Part shown: positions 1-7,733 of the stretch, piece after piece
Position numbering within the stretch: the stretch's first letter is position 1
How the letters are laid out: the number at the start of each line of letters is the position of its first letter
Assembly: GCA_028712845.1 (NCBI GenBank)
Contig: JAQTPO010000071.1
Coordinates: forward strand, 1-10,170
Direction: 5' to 3'
From: Dehalococcoidales bacterium
GTDB lineage: Bacteria > Chloroflexota > Dehalococcoidia > Dehalococcoidales > Fen-1064
Length of the DNA stretch: 10,170 nucleotides
Made by a program: the position numbers and the translations under genes
The notes under the pieces: model-generated
Told to the model about the DNA's origin: nothing
Databases searched by the model: none
The model's input: the letters and a program-made list of their open reading frames with translations, nothing else

Positions 1-31
1 TTAGTTGGGTCAGGTCTTTGACCTGTACCAT
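1..31 (-). CDS. N-terminal fragment of a gene leaving the window; possibly an ABC transporter ATPase
   Basis: Only about ten codons are visible, starting at the ATG whose complement is at 29-31 and reading MVQVKDLTQL. A Shine-Dalgarno sequence (AGGAGG on the minus strand, about 40-45) sits eight bases upstream, which makes this a believable start. The pattern hydrophobic-V-K-D-L-T is common at the N-terminus of ABC transporter ATP-binding subunits, but ten residues cannot settle this. The gene is divergent from the heliorhodopsin gene, so the two share the 32-207 control region. Confidence 0.45.
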   Translation of the reverse strand, partial: MVQVKDLTQL

Positions 32-132
32 AGGGCGTTCCTCCTTTCGTTTTTGTTGTGATTAATGGAAGGATACGCCCTCTTTCTTTCCATGAAAAGA
101 ATTTACACAATATAAGTTACACTACCTCATAT

Positions 133-160
133 TGACTCCTGTTAATTTTGTTGATATATT
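133..160 (+). promoter_or_regulatory. candidate promoter of the heliorhodopsin gene
   Basis: TTGACT at 133-138 and TATATT at 155-160 are separated by 16 bases, close to the sigma-70 consensus. It would give an mRNA leader of about 40 bases before the start at 208. The area is AT-rich and other pairings are possible, for example TTGATA at 151-156 with TAAATA at 173-178, so the exact promoter is uncertain. Confidence 0.4.
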
Positions 161-207
161 TATCGTACAATGTAAATAATTGGCATAATAGCCGACGGGG
201 AGGGTTT

Positions 208-978
208 ATGGAAAAGCAACCAGACTTCGCGCGACTAAGAGCTTACAATCTGCTGATGGGTTTTCTGCACCTTGTCCAGTCAATCGTAATCTTCCTGCTC
301 AGCAAAGACTTCACCTTACCTGTCACTACATCCTTCCTGAATTTCGATGCCACGACTCAGAAACTCGCTCCGGTAACTCAGACTGTTTTCAATTTGCCCT
401 TTGGTCCAATGGTAGCTTTATTTCTGCTGATTTCAGCCGTTGCCCACTTCACTATTGCTTCCCCGGGAGTTTTCAACTGGTATGTCAATAACCTGAAAAA
501 GGGCATGAATAAAGCCCGATGGTATGAATACTCTTTGAGCGCCTCATTGATGATTGTGCTCATCGCGATGCTGTGCGGCTTATATGATATTGCCGGATTG
601 ATAATGGCTTTTGCGCTTACTGCTGTAATGAATCTCTGCGGGCTCGTGATGGAAGTTCATAACCAGACCACCCAGAAAACAAACTGGCTGTCATTTTTTG
701 TCGGATGTATCGCCGGTATTCTTCCATGGATTGCCATCGGTATCTATTTCTTCGGTTCAATTTCAACCGGCACAGGTACCGTGCCGACTTTTGTTTATTT
801 CATTCTCCCCATTTTGTTCGTCTTCTTCTTCAGCTTCGCATTGAATATGTATCTGCAGTATAAGAAAGTGGGTCCATGGAAAGATTACCTTTTCGGGGAG
901 AGGATGTATGTCTTACTAAGCTTGCTTGCCAAATCAGCCCTTGCATGGCAGGTGTTTGCCGGCACACTGAGACCATAG
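208..978 (+). CDS. Heliorhodopsin
   Basis: A 256-residue, seven-helix retinal protein of the heliorhodopsin family; family members are light sensors or signalling proteins with the N-terminus in the cytoplasm, not known as ion pumps. Family hallmarks read directly: LRAYNLLMGFLHLVQS in helix 1 (about 10-25), RWYEYSLSAS around 104-113, and AKSALAWQVFAG near the C-terminus. K242 is the expected Schiff-base lysine and E107 the expected counterion. H21 and H80 match the two intramembrane histidines known in the family. The ATG at 208 follows GGAGG at 199-203 with a short four-base spacing. The frame is open back to a TTG at 148, but the first 20 codons there are unlike the family and precede the Shine-Dalgarno sequence, so I reject that start. 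No retinal or carotenoid synthesis gene is present in the window. Confidence 0.97.
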   Translation: MEKQPDFARLRAYNLLMGFLHLVQSIVIFLLSKDFTLPVTTSFLNFDATTQKLAPVTQTVFNLPFGPMVALFLLISAVAHFTIASPGVFNWYVNNLKKGMNKARWYEYSLSASLMIVLIAMLCGLYDIAGLIMAFALTAVMNLCGLVMEVHNQTTQKTNWLSFFVGCIAGILPWIAIGIYFFGSISTGTGTVPTFVYFILPILFVFFFSFALNMYLQYKKVGPWKDYLFGERMYVLLSLLAKSALAWQVFAGTLRP

Positions 979-981
979 ATG

Positions 982-1009
982 TTACAATCAAAGGTTATGG
1001 TGTTATGAT
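982..1009 (+). promoter_or_regulatory. candidate promoter in front of the ZIP-like remnant
   Basis: TTACAA at 982-987 and TATGAT at 1004-1009 are 16 bases apart, just after the heliorhodopsin stop. Transcription would start near 1016, only about ten bases before the ATG at 1026, and no clear Shine-Dalgarno sequence lies between. It may be a leftover of the promoter of the lost transporter gene. Confidence 0.3.
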
Positions 1010-1025
1010 TATTAACGGTTGATTA

Positions 1026-1151
1026 ATGGGAAGTAGTGTACCTTTTGCTCTCTTATTAGCTTTGTTGGCAGATATATCTACCGGAATTGGCAGCGCCATT
1101 GCTTATTTTATACACAACCCAAAACCCATAATTGAACAATTCAAAGATTGA
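1026..1151 (+). pseudogene. Remnant of a ZIP-family (ZupT-like) metal transporter N-terminus
   Basis: An open frame of 41 codons. Its first roughly 30 residues (FALLLALLADISTGIGSAIA, then a basic or polar stretch ending NPKP) resemble the first transmembrane helix of ZIP/ZupT zinc transporters, where an LLAGLxTGIGxxIAFF pattern followed by a K-P turn is usual. The frame then departs into unrelated residues (IIEQFKD) and stops ten bases before the 3' end of oadB. A full ZIP protein would have about 250-280 residues and eight helices, so over 80 percent is missing and no metal-binding helix remains. A TGA just upstream in frame fixes the ATG as the start. I infer a deletion that joined this 5' end to the end of oadB. 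It could instead be a genuine small membrane protein, but the lack of a Shine-Dalgarno sequence speaks against that. Confidence 0.5.
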
Positions 1152-1161
1152 GGTAATCTAT

Positions 1162-2301
1162 CTAATGCGCTAGCCCTGCCATAATCGCCAGCATTACAGC
1201 GGCTGCCATTACCGAGCCAATCTGTCCGCCTGTATTAGCGCCGATAGCATGGAAGAGTAAGAAACTACGTGGATTGGCTTTTTGCCCTTCTTTCTGCACC
1301 ACTCTCGCAGACATCGGGAATGCTGATGTGCCTGCCGCACCCAGCAGGGGGTTAATTTTGCCCTTGCTGAGCACTCTCATCAGTTTGCCAAGTAAAACTC
1401 CTGCTACCGTGTCCAGTGCGATGGCAAGCAGTCCCAGCGCAAATACCACAATGGTCTGCCATTTCAGGAAATTGCCTCCCAGCATAGATGCGCCAATACT
1501 CAATCCCAGGAAAAGGGTAACGATATTGGTGAGTGTATTTTGTGAGACATCCACCAGCCTTCCGACGACGCCTGATTCCTTCAGAAAATTACCCAACATC
1601 AGCATACCCATAAGAGGGGCACCCATCGGGGCAATCAGAATGGTTAGAATACCTGCGACGATAGGGAATAGTACTTTGACCGTCTTTGAAACCTTTTTCT
1701 CACCCGTGGACATCAGAGTCGCACGTTCTTTTTTGGTGGTCAGCGCTCTCATAATCGGTGGTTGAATGATAGGTACCAAAGACATATAAGAATATGCGGC
1801 GATGGAGACTGCCGGCAATAACTCTCGGGCGTATTTTGATGCCACATAGATGGCGGTAGGTCCATCACAGGCGCCGATGACCGCAATGGAAATTGCCTGT
1901 TCCCGTGGAAAGCCTAACGCTAATGCCAGAAGCAGTACCATGAATATGCCGAACTGTCCGGCGGCACCGAAAATGAGCACGACCGGATTACCCAGCATTG
2001 GCCCAAAATCTATCATTGCACCCAGACCGATAAAGAGAAGGCAGGGGAAAAGCTCAGTCAAGATGCCTGACTTGTAGAGGATATTGATGATGCCGCCCTC
2101 ATCGGAGGCGGCTAATCCTGCCAGTGGCAGGTTTCCCAGCACTATTCCAAAGCCAATGGGGAGAAGCAATACCGGCTCTATTTTCTTTGCCATACCGAGG
2201 TAAAGCAGAACACAGCCAATCAAAATCATTAAGCCGCTCTGCCATGTCAGGCTGGCAAAACCCTGAACCAGAGCGTTTAGGGCTGAGTTAAACAGTTCCA
2301 T
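1162..2301 (-). CDS. oadB: Sodium-ion-translocating decarboxylase beta subunit (OadB/GcdB/MmdB family)
   Basis: A 379-residue multi-spanning membrane protein of the beta-subunit family of Na+-pumping decarboxylases, which couple decarboxylation of oxaloacetate, methylmalonyl-CoA or glutaconyl-CoA to sodium export. Signatures seen: GGIINILY at about 69-76, ELFPCLLFIGLGAMIDFGP at 83-101, and GACDGPTAIY at 143-152, whose D146 matches the key aspartate of the Klebsiella protein (usual form GGADGPT). Also seen are YSYMSLVPIIQPPIMRALTT at 170-189 and GANTGGQIGS at 354-363, a variant of the usual GPNVAGVIGS ending in the conserved serine. The ATG at 2301 has GAGGAG (complement at 2308-2313) six bases upstream. 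It is the last gene of the operon with oadG and the Ca2+ ATPase. No alpha (carboxyltransferase) or biotin-carrier gene is present, so the substrate cannot be named. Confidence 0.93.
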   Translation of the reverse strand: MELFNSALNALVQGFASLTWQSGLMILIGCVLLYLGMAKKIEPVLLLPIGFGIVLGNLPLAGLAASDEGGIINILYKSGILTELFPCLLFIGLGAMIDFGPMLGNPVVLIFGAAGQFGIFMVLLLALALGFPREQAISIAVIGACDGPTAIYVASKYARELLPAVSIAAYSYMSLVPIIQPPIMRALTTKKERATLMSTGEKKVSKTVKVLFPIVAGILTILIAPMGAPLMGMLMLGNFLKESGVVGRLVDVSQNTLTNIVTLFLGLSIGASMLGGNFLKWQTIVVFALGLLAIALDTVAGVLLGKLMRVLSKGKINPLLGAAGTSAFPMSARVVQKEGQKANPRSFLLFHAIGANTGGQIGSVMAAAVMLAIMAGLAH

Positions 2302-2334
2302 TATTTACTCCTCACAGGACGGATTATCGCAGGA

Positions 2335-2478
2335 CTACTTCTTTTTCTCTTCATCTTCTTTCTTATAAGGGTAAATTTTGTTCATCAGGTGAATAACCAG
2401 AATTAGCAAAGCTAGTGTAAGCAGGGTAACGCCCATACCCATGAAGGTCATTGTAAGTCCGAATGAAAGGTCTTTCAC
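2335..2478 (-). CDS. oadG: OadG-like gamma subunit of a sodium-pump decarboxylase
   Basis: A 47-residue protein beginning at a GTG (complement at 2476-2478) with AGGAGG (complement at 2484-2489) five bases upstream. It has one hydrophobic helix (about residues 6-31, including GMGVTLLTLALLILVIHLM) followed by NKIYPYKKEDEEKKK. This is the plan of OadG/DUF4646-like gamma subunits: a single membrane anchor, a short NKI-type turn and a charged tail. It lacks the longer periplasmic or cytoplasmic tail of the enterobacterial OadG. It starts 20 bases after the ATPase stop and ends 33 bases before oadB, so the three genes are very probably one transcript. The assignment rests on the helix-plus-charged-tail pattern and on lying directly upstream of oadB. 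Confidence 0.8.
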   Translation of the reverse strand: MKDLSFGLTMTFMGMGVTLLTLALLILVIHLMNKIYPYKKEDEEKKK

Positions 2479-2497
2479 GTTTGCCTCCTGATATCAG

Positions 2498-5323
2498 CTA
2501 TGATTTGGGTACGGCGGATTTTCCTTCTTGCTTTCGGATAAAAAATTTACTTATTTCCAGTACCGGGAATATGGTTCCGGCGATAATGACAACTATTAAC
2601 CACTCGCTGAGAGTCAGCGGGAATGTATTGAATAACTCATTGAAAAGCGGTACCTCAACGATGACCCAAAGCAGAATTACCTGCGAAAGGACGGCAATAT
2701 TTAGCCATTTGTTTTTGAACATGCCGATTCTAAATATGGATTTATTATCCGAGCGAAAGTTATAGGCTTTGAATAATTGGATTATGATCAAAGTAAGAAA
2801 ACATAAGCTTTGTGCTTCGACCATATCTTTGCCTGTGTCCAGCGCCCACTTAAATATTCCCAGGTTAACCAGAGCCGACCATATACCACCGATTGACATC
2901 AGCATTACCACCGGTCTGGTGAAAATACCCTGACCGCGGGGGCGTGGTTTTTGAAGCATAATACCCGGTTCAGGCGGGTCAACTGCCAGGGCAAGCGCCG
3001 GCAGACCATCGGTAATCAAATTGACTAGTAAAATCTGCACGGCAATCAGAGGTATAGCTCCGGTAGGGAGTCCGAGTAATGGCCCAAGAAGAATAGCCCC
3101 TGCCATTAATAATAGTTCACCCAGATTTGAAGAGAGTAAGTACATCAGGTATTTTTTGATATTGCCAAAGATACCTCTACCTTCTTCCACAGCGGCGACA
3201 ATCGAGGCAAAGTTATCATCGGTCAGAACCATAGCCGCCGCTTCTTTGCTGACATCGGTGCCGGAGATACCCATCGCCACGCCGATATCCGCTTTTTTCA
3301 ATGCTGGAGCGTCATTCACTCCATCGCCGGTCATCGCTACAACATCGCCTCTTTTGGAAAAAGCTTCTACTATTTTCAGTTTGTGTGATGGTGAGACGCG
3401 GGCATAAACATCAATCTTCCCGACCATTTTTTCGTATTCGGCATCACTCAGCTTATCAAGTTCTGCGCCGGTGATAGCTATTCCATCCGGTTTTAAAATG
3501 CCCAGTTCTCTGGCGATGGCGCTGGCGGTTATTTTATGGTCGCCGGTAATCATCACTGATTTGATGCCTGCATCAGCGCAGACTTTCAGAGCATCTTTAA
3601 CTTCTAAACGCGGCGGGTCAATCATTCCTGCCAGTCCTGCAAAAATCATTTCTTTTTCACAATTATCCCTGCTCATAGCACCTGTGAGTGGTTTGTATGC
3701 CGTGCCAAGCACGCGTAACGCATCCTCTGCCATGCCTCTAGCTTTATCCAGCACCAGAGCCTTATCTTTTTCCGCAAGCGGTTTCTTCTGACCATCTTCC
3801 AGAATGTGCGTACAGGATTCCAAAATAATTTCCGGCGCTCCTTTTGAATAAGCGACCTTTCCATCAGGGCTTGTGTGAATGGTGGTCATTCTTTTTCTTT
3901 CGGAAGAGAAAGGGATTTCATCTACGCGTGGCGATTCATCAATAATTCCTTCATGTTTGATTCCGGCTTTGGCGGCAACTACCAGTAAGCCCCCTTCAGT
4001 GGGGTCGCCCTTGATTTCCCATTTGCCATTAGCTTGCAAAAGACGAGTGTCATTGCACAATGCATTAATTTTCATAAAGGTTTGAAAGGTAGTATCATGG
4101 CTGATATCCACTGTCTTCCCATCAATTTGAAATTCGCCTTTGGGTTCGTAGCCGGAGCCGGTGACATGAATCAGTTTCCCGCTCACATAAATCTGGCGCA
4201 CCGTCATCTGGTCCTGTGTCAATGTACCGGTCTTATCCGAGCAAATGACAGTGGTGCTACCAAGTGTTTCCACGGCTGATAACCGCCTGATGAGAGCGTG
4301 GCGTTTCACCATTTTCTGCACGCCGATGGATAATGAGATAACCACTACTGCGGGTAGAGCTTCCGGCACAGCCGCTACCGCCATACTCACACCCCAGATG
4401 AACATTTCAACGAAAGTATGAGCTCTGATGAATATTAACTGGATAGCAACTATGATAATGACGATGCCAAGACAGGCAATACCAAGCCACTTACCGACTT
4501 TATCCAGGTTTTGCTGAAGTGGTGTTTTCTCTTCTTCCACGTCCTGAAGCATAGTAGCGATTTTGCCGAATTCGGTCTGCATCCCTGTGGCAATGACAAC
4601 GCCTCTGCCTCTGCCATAAGTCACGGTGGTGCCAGTGTAAGCCATGTTTTTACGGTCGCCTACAGATACTGCCTCTCCTTCTATAAGCGCAGAAGTTTTC
4701 TCAACGGGAATGGATTCCCCGGTGAGAGGCGCTTCCTGAGTGCTGAGGTTAGCCACCTCAATCAGTCGCAAATCAGCGGGAATTCTATCGCCGGTGTTTA
4801 AGATAACAATATCGCCGGGGACTAATTCCTTGGCAGTGATTTCCACCTCACTTCCGTCTCGTAGGATAGTGGCGGTGGGCGCCGCCATTTTCTTAAGCGC
4901 CGCCATTGCCTTTTCCGAGCGGTATTCTTCGATAAAACCTAAAAACACACAGGCGATGACAATGGCAAAGATGACAATGGCATCCGTAATTTCTTCAGGA
5001 AGTCCTTTACCTGCTTCCCAGTTCATAACGCCGATAACGACCGAAAGGGCAACCGCAACCAGCAAAATAATGATGAGGACGCTCTTAAATTGCGCTGCGA
5101 ATAACTTCCATGGCGATATTCCCTCTTCAGTGCGGAGTTCGTTATAACCATACTGTTCGAGTCTCTTCCTGGCTTCTTCGGCTGTTAGCCCTTTAATGTT
5201 GGAGGATAGTGATTTGAGAGTATCGGTTACGCTTCGTTGATACCATTTCGTATTCTTGGTTTCAGGCGTGCGGTCGTTTTTAGTTTTCTGAATTTTCTTA
5301 TTCATTTTCTTTGTGTTTGTCAC
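2498..5323 (-). CDS. P2A-type calcium-transporting P-type ATPase
   Basis: A 941-residue P-type ATPase of the SERCA/PMCA-like class, pumping Ca2+ out of the cytoplasm. Seen in order: N-terminal cation-ATPase domain with [15 protein letters not shown] at 45-59; actuator TGES at 201-204; M4 site PEALP at 320-324; phosphorylation motif DKTGTLT with D363; nucleotide-binding KGAPE at 494-498; TGD at 593-595; hinge TGDGVNDAP at 665-673; M5 SSNLGE at 731-736; M6 NLITDG at 768-773. E321, N733, E736, N768 and D772 match SERCA calcium ligands. In M8 the SERCA ligand E908 aligns with Q849, as in single-site pumps. The first usable start is GTG at 5323; an ATG at 5305 six codons on is the alternative, since AAGGTG overlaps the GTG itself. 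The basic N-terminus is cytoplasmic. First gene of the operon with oadG and oadB. Confidence 0.95.
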   Translation of the reverse strand: MTNTKKMNKKIQKTKNDRTPETKNTKWYQRSVTDTLKSLSSNIKGLTAEEARKRLEQYGYNELRTEEGISPWKLFAAQFKSVLIIILLVAVALSVVIGVMNWEAGKGLPEEITDAIVIFAIVIACVFLGFIEEYRSEKAMAALKKMAAPTATILRDGSEVEITAKELVPGDIVILNTGDRIPADLRLIEVANLSTQEAPLTGESIPVEKTSALIEGEAVSVGDRKNMAYTGTTVTYGRGRGVVIATGMQTEFGKIATMLQDVEEEKTPLQQNLDKVGKWLGIACLGIVIIIVAIQLIFIRAHTFVEMFIWGVSMAVAAVPEALPAVVVISLSIGVQKMVKRHALIRRLSAVETLGSTTVICSDKTGTLTQDQMTVRQIYVSGKLIHVTGSGYEPKGEFQIDGKTVDISHDTTFQTFMKINALCNDTRLLQANGKWEIKGDPTEGGLLVVAAKAGIKHEGIIDESPRVDEIPFSSERKRMTTIHTSPDGKVAYSKGAPEIILESCTHILEDGQKKPLAEKDKALVLDKARGMAEDALRVLGTAYKPLTGAMSRDNCEKEMIFAGLAGMIDPPRLEVKDALKVCADAGIKSVMITGDHKITASAIARELGILKPDGIAITGAELDKLSDAEYEKMVGKIDVYARVSPSHKLKIVEAFSKRGDVVAMTGDGVNDAPALKKADIGVAMGISGTDVSKEAAAMVLTDDNFASIVAAVEEGRGIFGNIKKYLMYLLSSNLGELLLMAGAILLGPLLGLPTGAIPLIAVQILLVNLITDGLPALALAVDPPEPGIMLQKPRPRGQGIFTRPVVMLMSIGGIWSALVNLGIFKWALDTGKDMVEAQSLCFLTLIIIQLFKAYNFRSDNKSIFRIGMFKNKWLNIAVLSQVILLWVIVEVPLFNELFNTFPLTLSEWLIVVIIAGTIFPVLEISKFFIRKQEGKSAVPKS

Positions 5324-5351
5324 CTTTATTTATCAATCGATTCACCATCAT

Positions 5352-5381
5352 ATGTTATGATGCTTGTTTACACACTGTCAA
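5352..5381 (-). promoter_or_regulatory. candidate promoter of the Ca2+ ATPase-oadGB operon
   Basis: On the minus strand a perfect -35 TTGACA (complement at 5376-5381) is followed after 18 bases by TAACAT (complement at 5352-5357), a four-of-six match to TATAAT. This gives a leader of about 22 bases before the GTG at 5323. Confidence 0.45.
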
Positions 5382-5414
5382 ATGGGGGATGTGACTCTGT
5401 GATAAAACACTAAC

Positions 5415-5443
5415 TTGACAGAATTTAGGAGAAAGGTCAAAAT
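5415..5443 (+). promoter_or_regulatory. candidate promoter of the M50-like gene
   Basis: A perfect TTGACA at 5415-5420 and CAAAAT at 5438-5443 are 17 bases apart. If used, transcription starts near 5450, within the possible leader reading frame at 5442-5495 and about 55 bases before the ATG at 5507. The promoter and the leader frame are therefore competing readings of the same bases. Confidence 0.35.
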
Positions 5444-5495
5444 GCCATTGTCTGGTGAGAACGATTTTTCATTGTCTTGTTACGGTTCTGATTGA
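5442..5495 (+). CDS. possible 17-residue leader peptide
   Basis: An ATG at 5442 lies behind a Shine-Dalgarno-rich stretch (TTAGGAGAAAGG, 5425-5436) and opens a 17-codon frame, MPLSGENDFSLSCYGSD. Its TGA at 5493-5495 overlaps an in-frame TTG (5492-5494) of the downstream M50-like gene as TTGA, the arrangement typical of translational coupling. The downstream gene has no Shine-Dalgarno sequence of its own, which fits coupling. It could also be chance, or the original N-terminus before a frameshift. Confidence 0.25.
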   Translation: MPLSGENDFSLSCYGSD

Positions 5496-5506
5496 GCTAT
5501 GTGCCA

Positions 5507-6268
5507 ATGAGTAGGGTAAAGAGGTTGTCAACAGGTCTCACCCCAAAGTTGAGACTGCATTATACATGGATTGCAGTTGTCATTTTTATGACGGCGGCTG
5601 TGGTTACACAATTTTCCACAAACTATCCCATTTTGCAGAGGGTGATTCTCGGTTTTGTCGCCAGTTTTCTCTTCTTTTTCCTCGTAATCATCCGCATGTT
5701 GATAATTACATTTTTTGCAGTGAGAAAAGGCGCGGTTGTGAAGAGCGATACTCTGTTTGCGACGGGCAGCGTGCTGGAAATAGAAAAAAACACAATGTAC
5801 CCCGCGCTTGAAGTCTTGCTGGCAATGGTTGGGTTGCTCACTAATCTGGTTGTGGCGGGTATCTTATACATTATCTATCAGGTCTTAGCGAACACCGGCA
5901 GTATCATGGTGCAGGTACTTGTGCAATGGCTGGCATTTATTTACTTTATGCTGGCGCTGTTCAATCTTTTACCCGGTTTGCCTCTGGACGGCGGCAAGAT
6001 TTTACGAGCCGTCTTGTGGAAAACGACGAATGATTATGACCGGATGACGCGTATCCTGAGCTGGATGGGCTGGATAATCGGGCTCGGCTTCATCGTCTCC
6101 GGTATTGTGTTGACTGTTCTTACCCGGCAATGGTTTGTCGGTGTGTTGCTGGCATTGCCCGGGTTTATTTTACAAAATGCCGCGACACACCAGCGGCGTC
6201 AGGCAGGCAAGCAGCGAGGTAAGCAAAAACAGAAAGAAGAACCGGGTATTTCAGCTTCCCCCGGATGA
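5507..6268 (+). CDS. M50 site-2-protease-family membrane protein lacking the HExxH motif (pseudoprotease)
   Basis: About 253 residues from the ATG at 5507 (258 from a TTG at 5492). The family is recognised from LHYTW at 17-21, the RKG turn at 73-75, FNLLPGLPLDGGKILRA at 152-168 (second zinc/active-site motif, D161) and several membrane segments, ending in a basic tail (QRRQAGKQRGKQKQK). In active intramembrane proteases of this family the segment before RKG reads HELAHSLVA; here it reads RMLIITFFA (63-71), so both histidines and the catalytic glutamate are gone (R63, M64, I67). It is therefore predicted not to be a protease but perhaps a membrane binding or regulatory protein. The frame is intact, so it does not look like simple decay. 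Neither start has a good Shine-Dalgarno sequence. Its 3' end overlaps the convergent hydrolase gene by 18 bases. Confidence 0.8.
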   Translation: MSRVKRLSTGLTPKLRLHYTWIAVVIFMTAAVVTQFSTNYPILQRVILGFVASFLFFFLVIIRMLIITFFAVRKGAVVKSDTLFATGSVLEIEKNTMYPALEVLLAMVGLLTNLVVAGILYIIYQVLANTGSIMVQVLVQWLAFIYFMLALFNLLPGLPLDGGKILRAVLWKTTNDYDRMTRILSWMGWIIGLGFIVSGIVLTVLTRQWFVGVLLALPGFILQNAATHQRRQAGKQRGKQKQKEEPGISASPG

Positions 6269-7720
6269 ACTGACAATAGGGATTTCACTGATGATGTTCT
6301 TCTGCCGGCTCTCGTAATTGTAAACCCGCCATTTCGCAGTGAACCATCTGAAAGGGCTATGCGCTTCAGACCACACTCTTAGTCTGAGGTCACGTGTATC
6401 TTCGTTTAACCAGCTGATATGCGTAATAGCCACGAGCGGCGTTCCATCTGTGATATTGACCTCATAATAAGCCCGTTTCGTGCCCTCGGGCAGTAAAGGG
6501 GAACGGTAAATGGTCCAGTTTGCTTCCACTGTAGTGCGCGGTGCCGCACTGACACGTAAGTATAACCGGCAGTCTTCCGGTTCATCGGCAGTGACCCAGC
6601 GCGCTTCTTTGATATTTGTTAGCAGTGGAAAGGATAACTGGCGTACCAGAATACTACTCCGTTTTGCCTGGGGTATAATTTCTCCCAGAGTTTCTTCCCA
6701 TTGTTTCCATTGTGTAAAGGACTCATTGGTGTAACGTAGAGTTCCGGTAGTAGCAACAACTTCACCCACTACTTCATCCCACTGGTCTTTGCCTATGAGC
6801 CAGTCGGCGCTGTGTTTGAAGGCACCGTTTCCAGACAACACACAACAGTCCACCGGGAATCCGAATAGATACCTGACAATCTGATTGGCAATCGATTCAG
6901 CGACGGTATCAGAAGTACCAAGCGTACTGTGTCCATACTCACCGTAATAGATGACATCTGCGCCATCAGCATACTGGGCTGAAATCGGCACAATGCTGTC
7001 ATCCATATCCATAGGCCATGCATCGACACCGTTACGGTCGAACTGGGGACTTAAAGGGGCATTTTCGGCAGAAATGAAAGCCAGCCAGTGCCGGTACTCC
7101 GCCACCCATTTACCATCGCTGGAGCTGTCATAATTGGTTACGGCTATACAAACTCCCTCATCGGAGCCTAATAAGCCGGTAATGCAATAGTTCAAAACTG
7201 GACCACCGCCGGGTGGATAATACTCACTGAGATTTTTAATCGGGCTGTTTATAGTTATCACTGTCGAGACCTTGTCTGCCAGACCTCCTATATTCTTAGC
7301 GACGGCATACAGGGCTGTTTTACCTCCCATACTGTGCCCGATAAGAATGAGGTTATCCTTGCCTTTGAAATGCTCATCGATACTTTCCACAAGGTTATTT
7401 GCCCATGTATCTATATTGAGATAACCGGGGTAGCATCTGAATAGTGTGTTTACTTTGACTTTTATTCCCGGATTTGCCTGTTCATATAGGTAGATGTAAT
7501 CAGACAAGCGTTTGGTAATCCAATCCGAAAGGCGTTGGAGTGTGCAGGGAGTGCCGCCCATACCATGCAGGTAAACAAAGTTTAGCTCTTTAATTTGAAC
7601 GGCATCTTCAGTTATAGCTGGTGATGAGGCGGAAGCGCCATATGGTAATAAAAGCGCTACCAACAGCAGTAAACTTAGACCATTACGGCATAAATTCGTG
7701 GCTGGTTTTCCGGTGAACGT
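6251..7720 (-). CDS. Secreted alpha/beta hydrolase (lipase/esterase-like), probable ACG start
   Basis: Numbering from an ACG at 7720 gives 489 residues. Residues 1-31 form a good signal peptide: K5 and R12 before a leucine-rich core (15-25), then ASA cleaved before SS. The hydrolase part carries HGMGG (52-56, oxyanion region), GHSMGG with nucleophile S130, MDMDDSIVP with acid D240 or D241, and YGHST with H264. About 200 C-terminal residues follow, beta-rich in appearance and rich in Trp and Arg, which I cannot assign. The first conventional start, TTG at 7663, would remove the n-region and most of the signal-peptide core. Between the upstream in-frame TAA and that TTG there is no ATG, GTG or TTG, while ACG 7720 has GAGGAG (complement 7728-7733) seven bases upstream and a good promoter. 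A substrate cannot be named; lipid esters are only a guess. Confidence 0.8.
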   Translation of the reverse strand, partial: TFTGKPATNLCRNGLSLLLLVALLLPYGASASSPAITEDAVQIKELNFVYLHGMGGTPCTLQRLSDWITKRLSDYIYLYEQANPGIKVKVNTLFRCYPGYLNIDTWANNLVESIDEHFKGKDNLILIGHSMGGKTALYAVAKNIGGLADKVSTVITINSPIKNLSEYYPPGGGPVLNYCITGLLGSDEGVCIAVTNYDSSSDGKWVAEYRHWLAFISAENAPLSPQFDRNGVDAWPMDMDDSIVPISAQYADGADVIYYGEYGHSTLGTSDTVAESIANQIVRYLFGFPVDCCVLSGNGAFKHSADWLIGKDQWDEVVGEVVATTGTLRYTNESFTQWKQWEETLGEIIPQAKRSSILVRQLSFPLLTNIKEARWVTADEPEDCRLYLRVSAAPRTTVEANWTIYRSPLLPEGTKRAYYEVNITDGTPLVAITHISWLNEDTRDLRLRVWSEAHSPFRWFTAKWRVYNYESRQKNIISEIPIVSSSGGS

Positions 7721-7727
7721 AACGCAA

Positions 7728-7733
7728 CTCCTC
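7728..7733 (-). promoter_or_regulatory. ribosome binding site that points to the ACG start
   Basis: GAGGAG on the minus strand lies seven bases before the ACG at 7720. The only other starts nearby, two ATGs at about 7694 and 7684, are in other frames and hit stops within three codons. Confidence 0.55.

Noticed and set aside
148..207. Twenty-codon upstream extension of heliorhodopsin from a TTG
   Set aside because: It lies before the Shine-Dalgarno sequence, overlaps the promoter and does not resemble heliorhodopsin N-termini.
1274..1765. 163-codon open frame on the plus strand inside oadB
   Set aside because: It is the complement of a clear membrane-protein gene and has no family features; the same holds for the plus-strand frames inside the ATPase gene.
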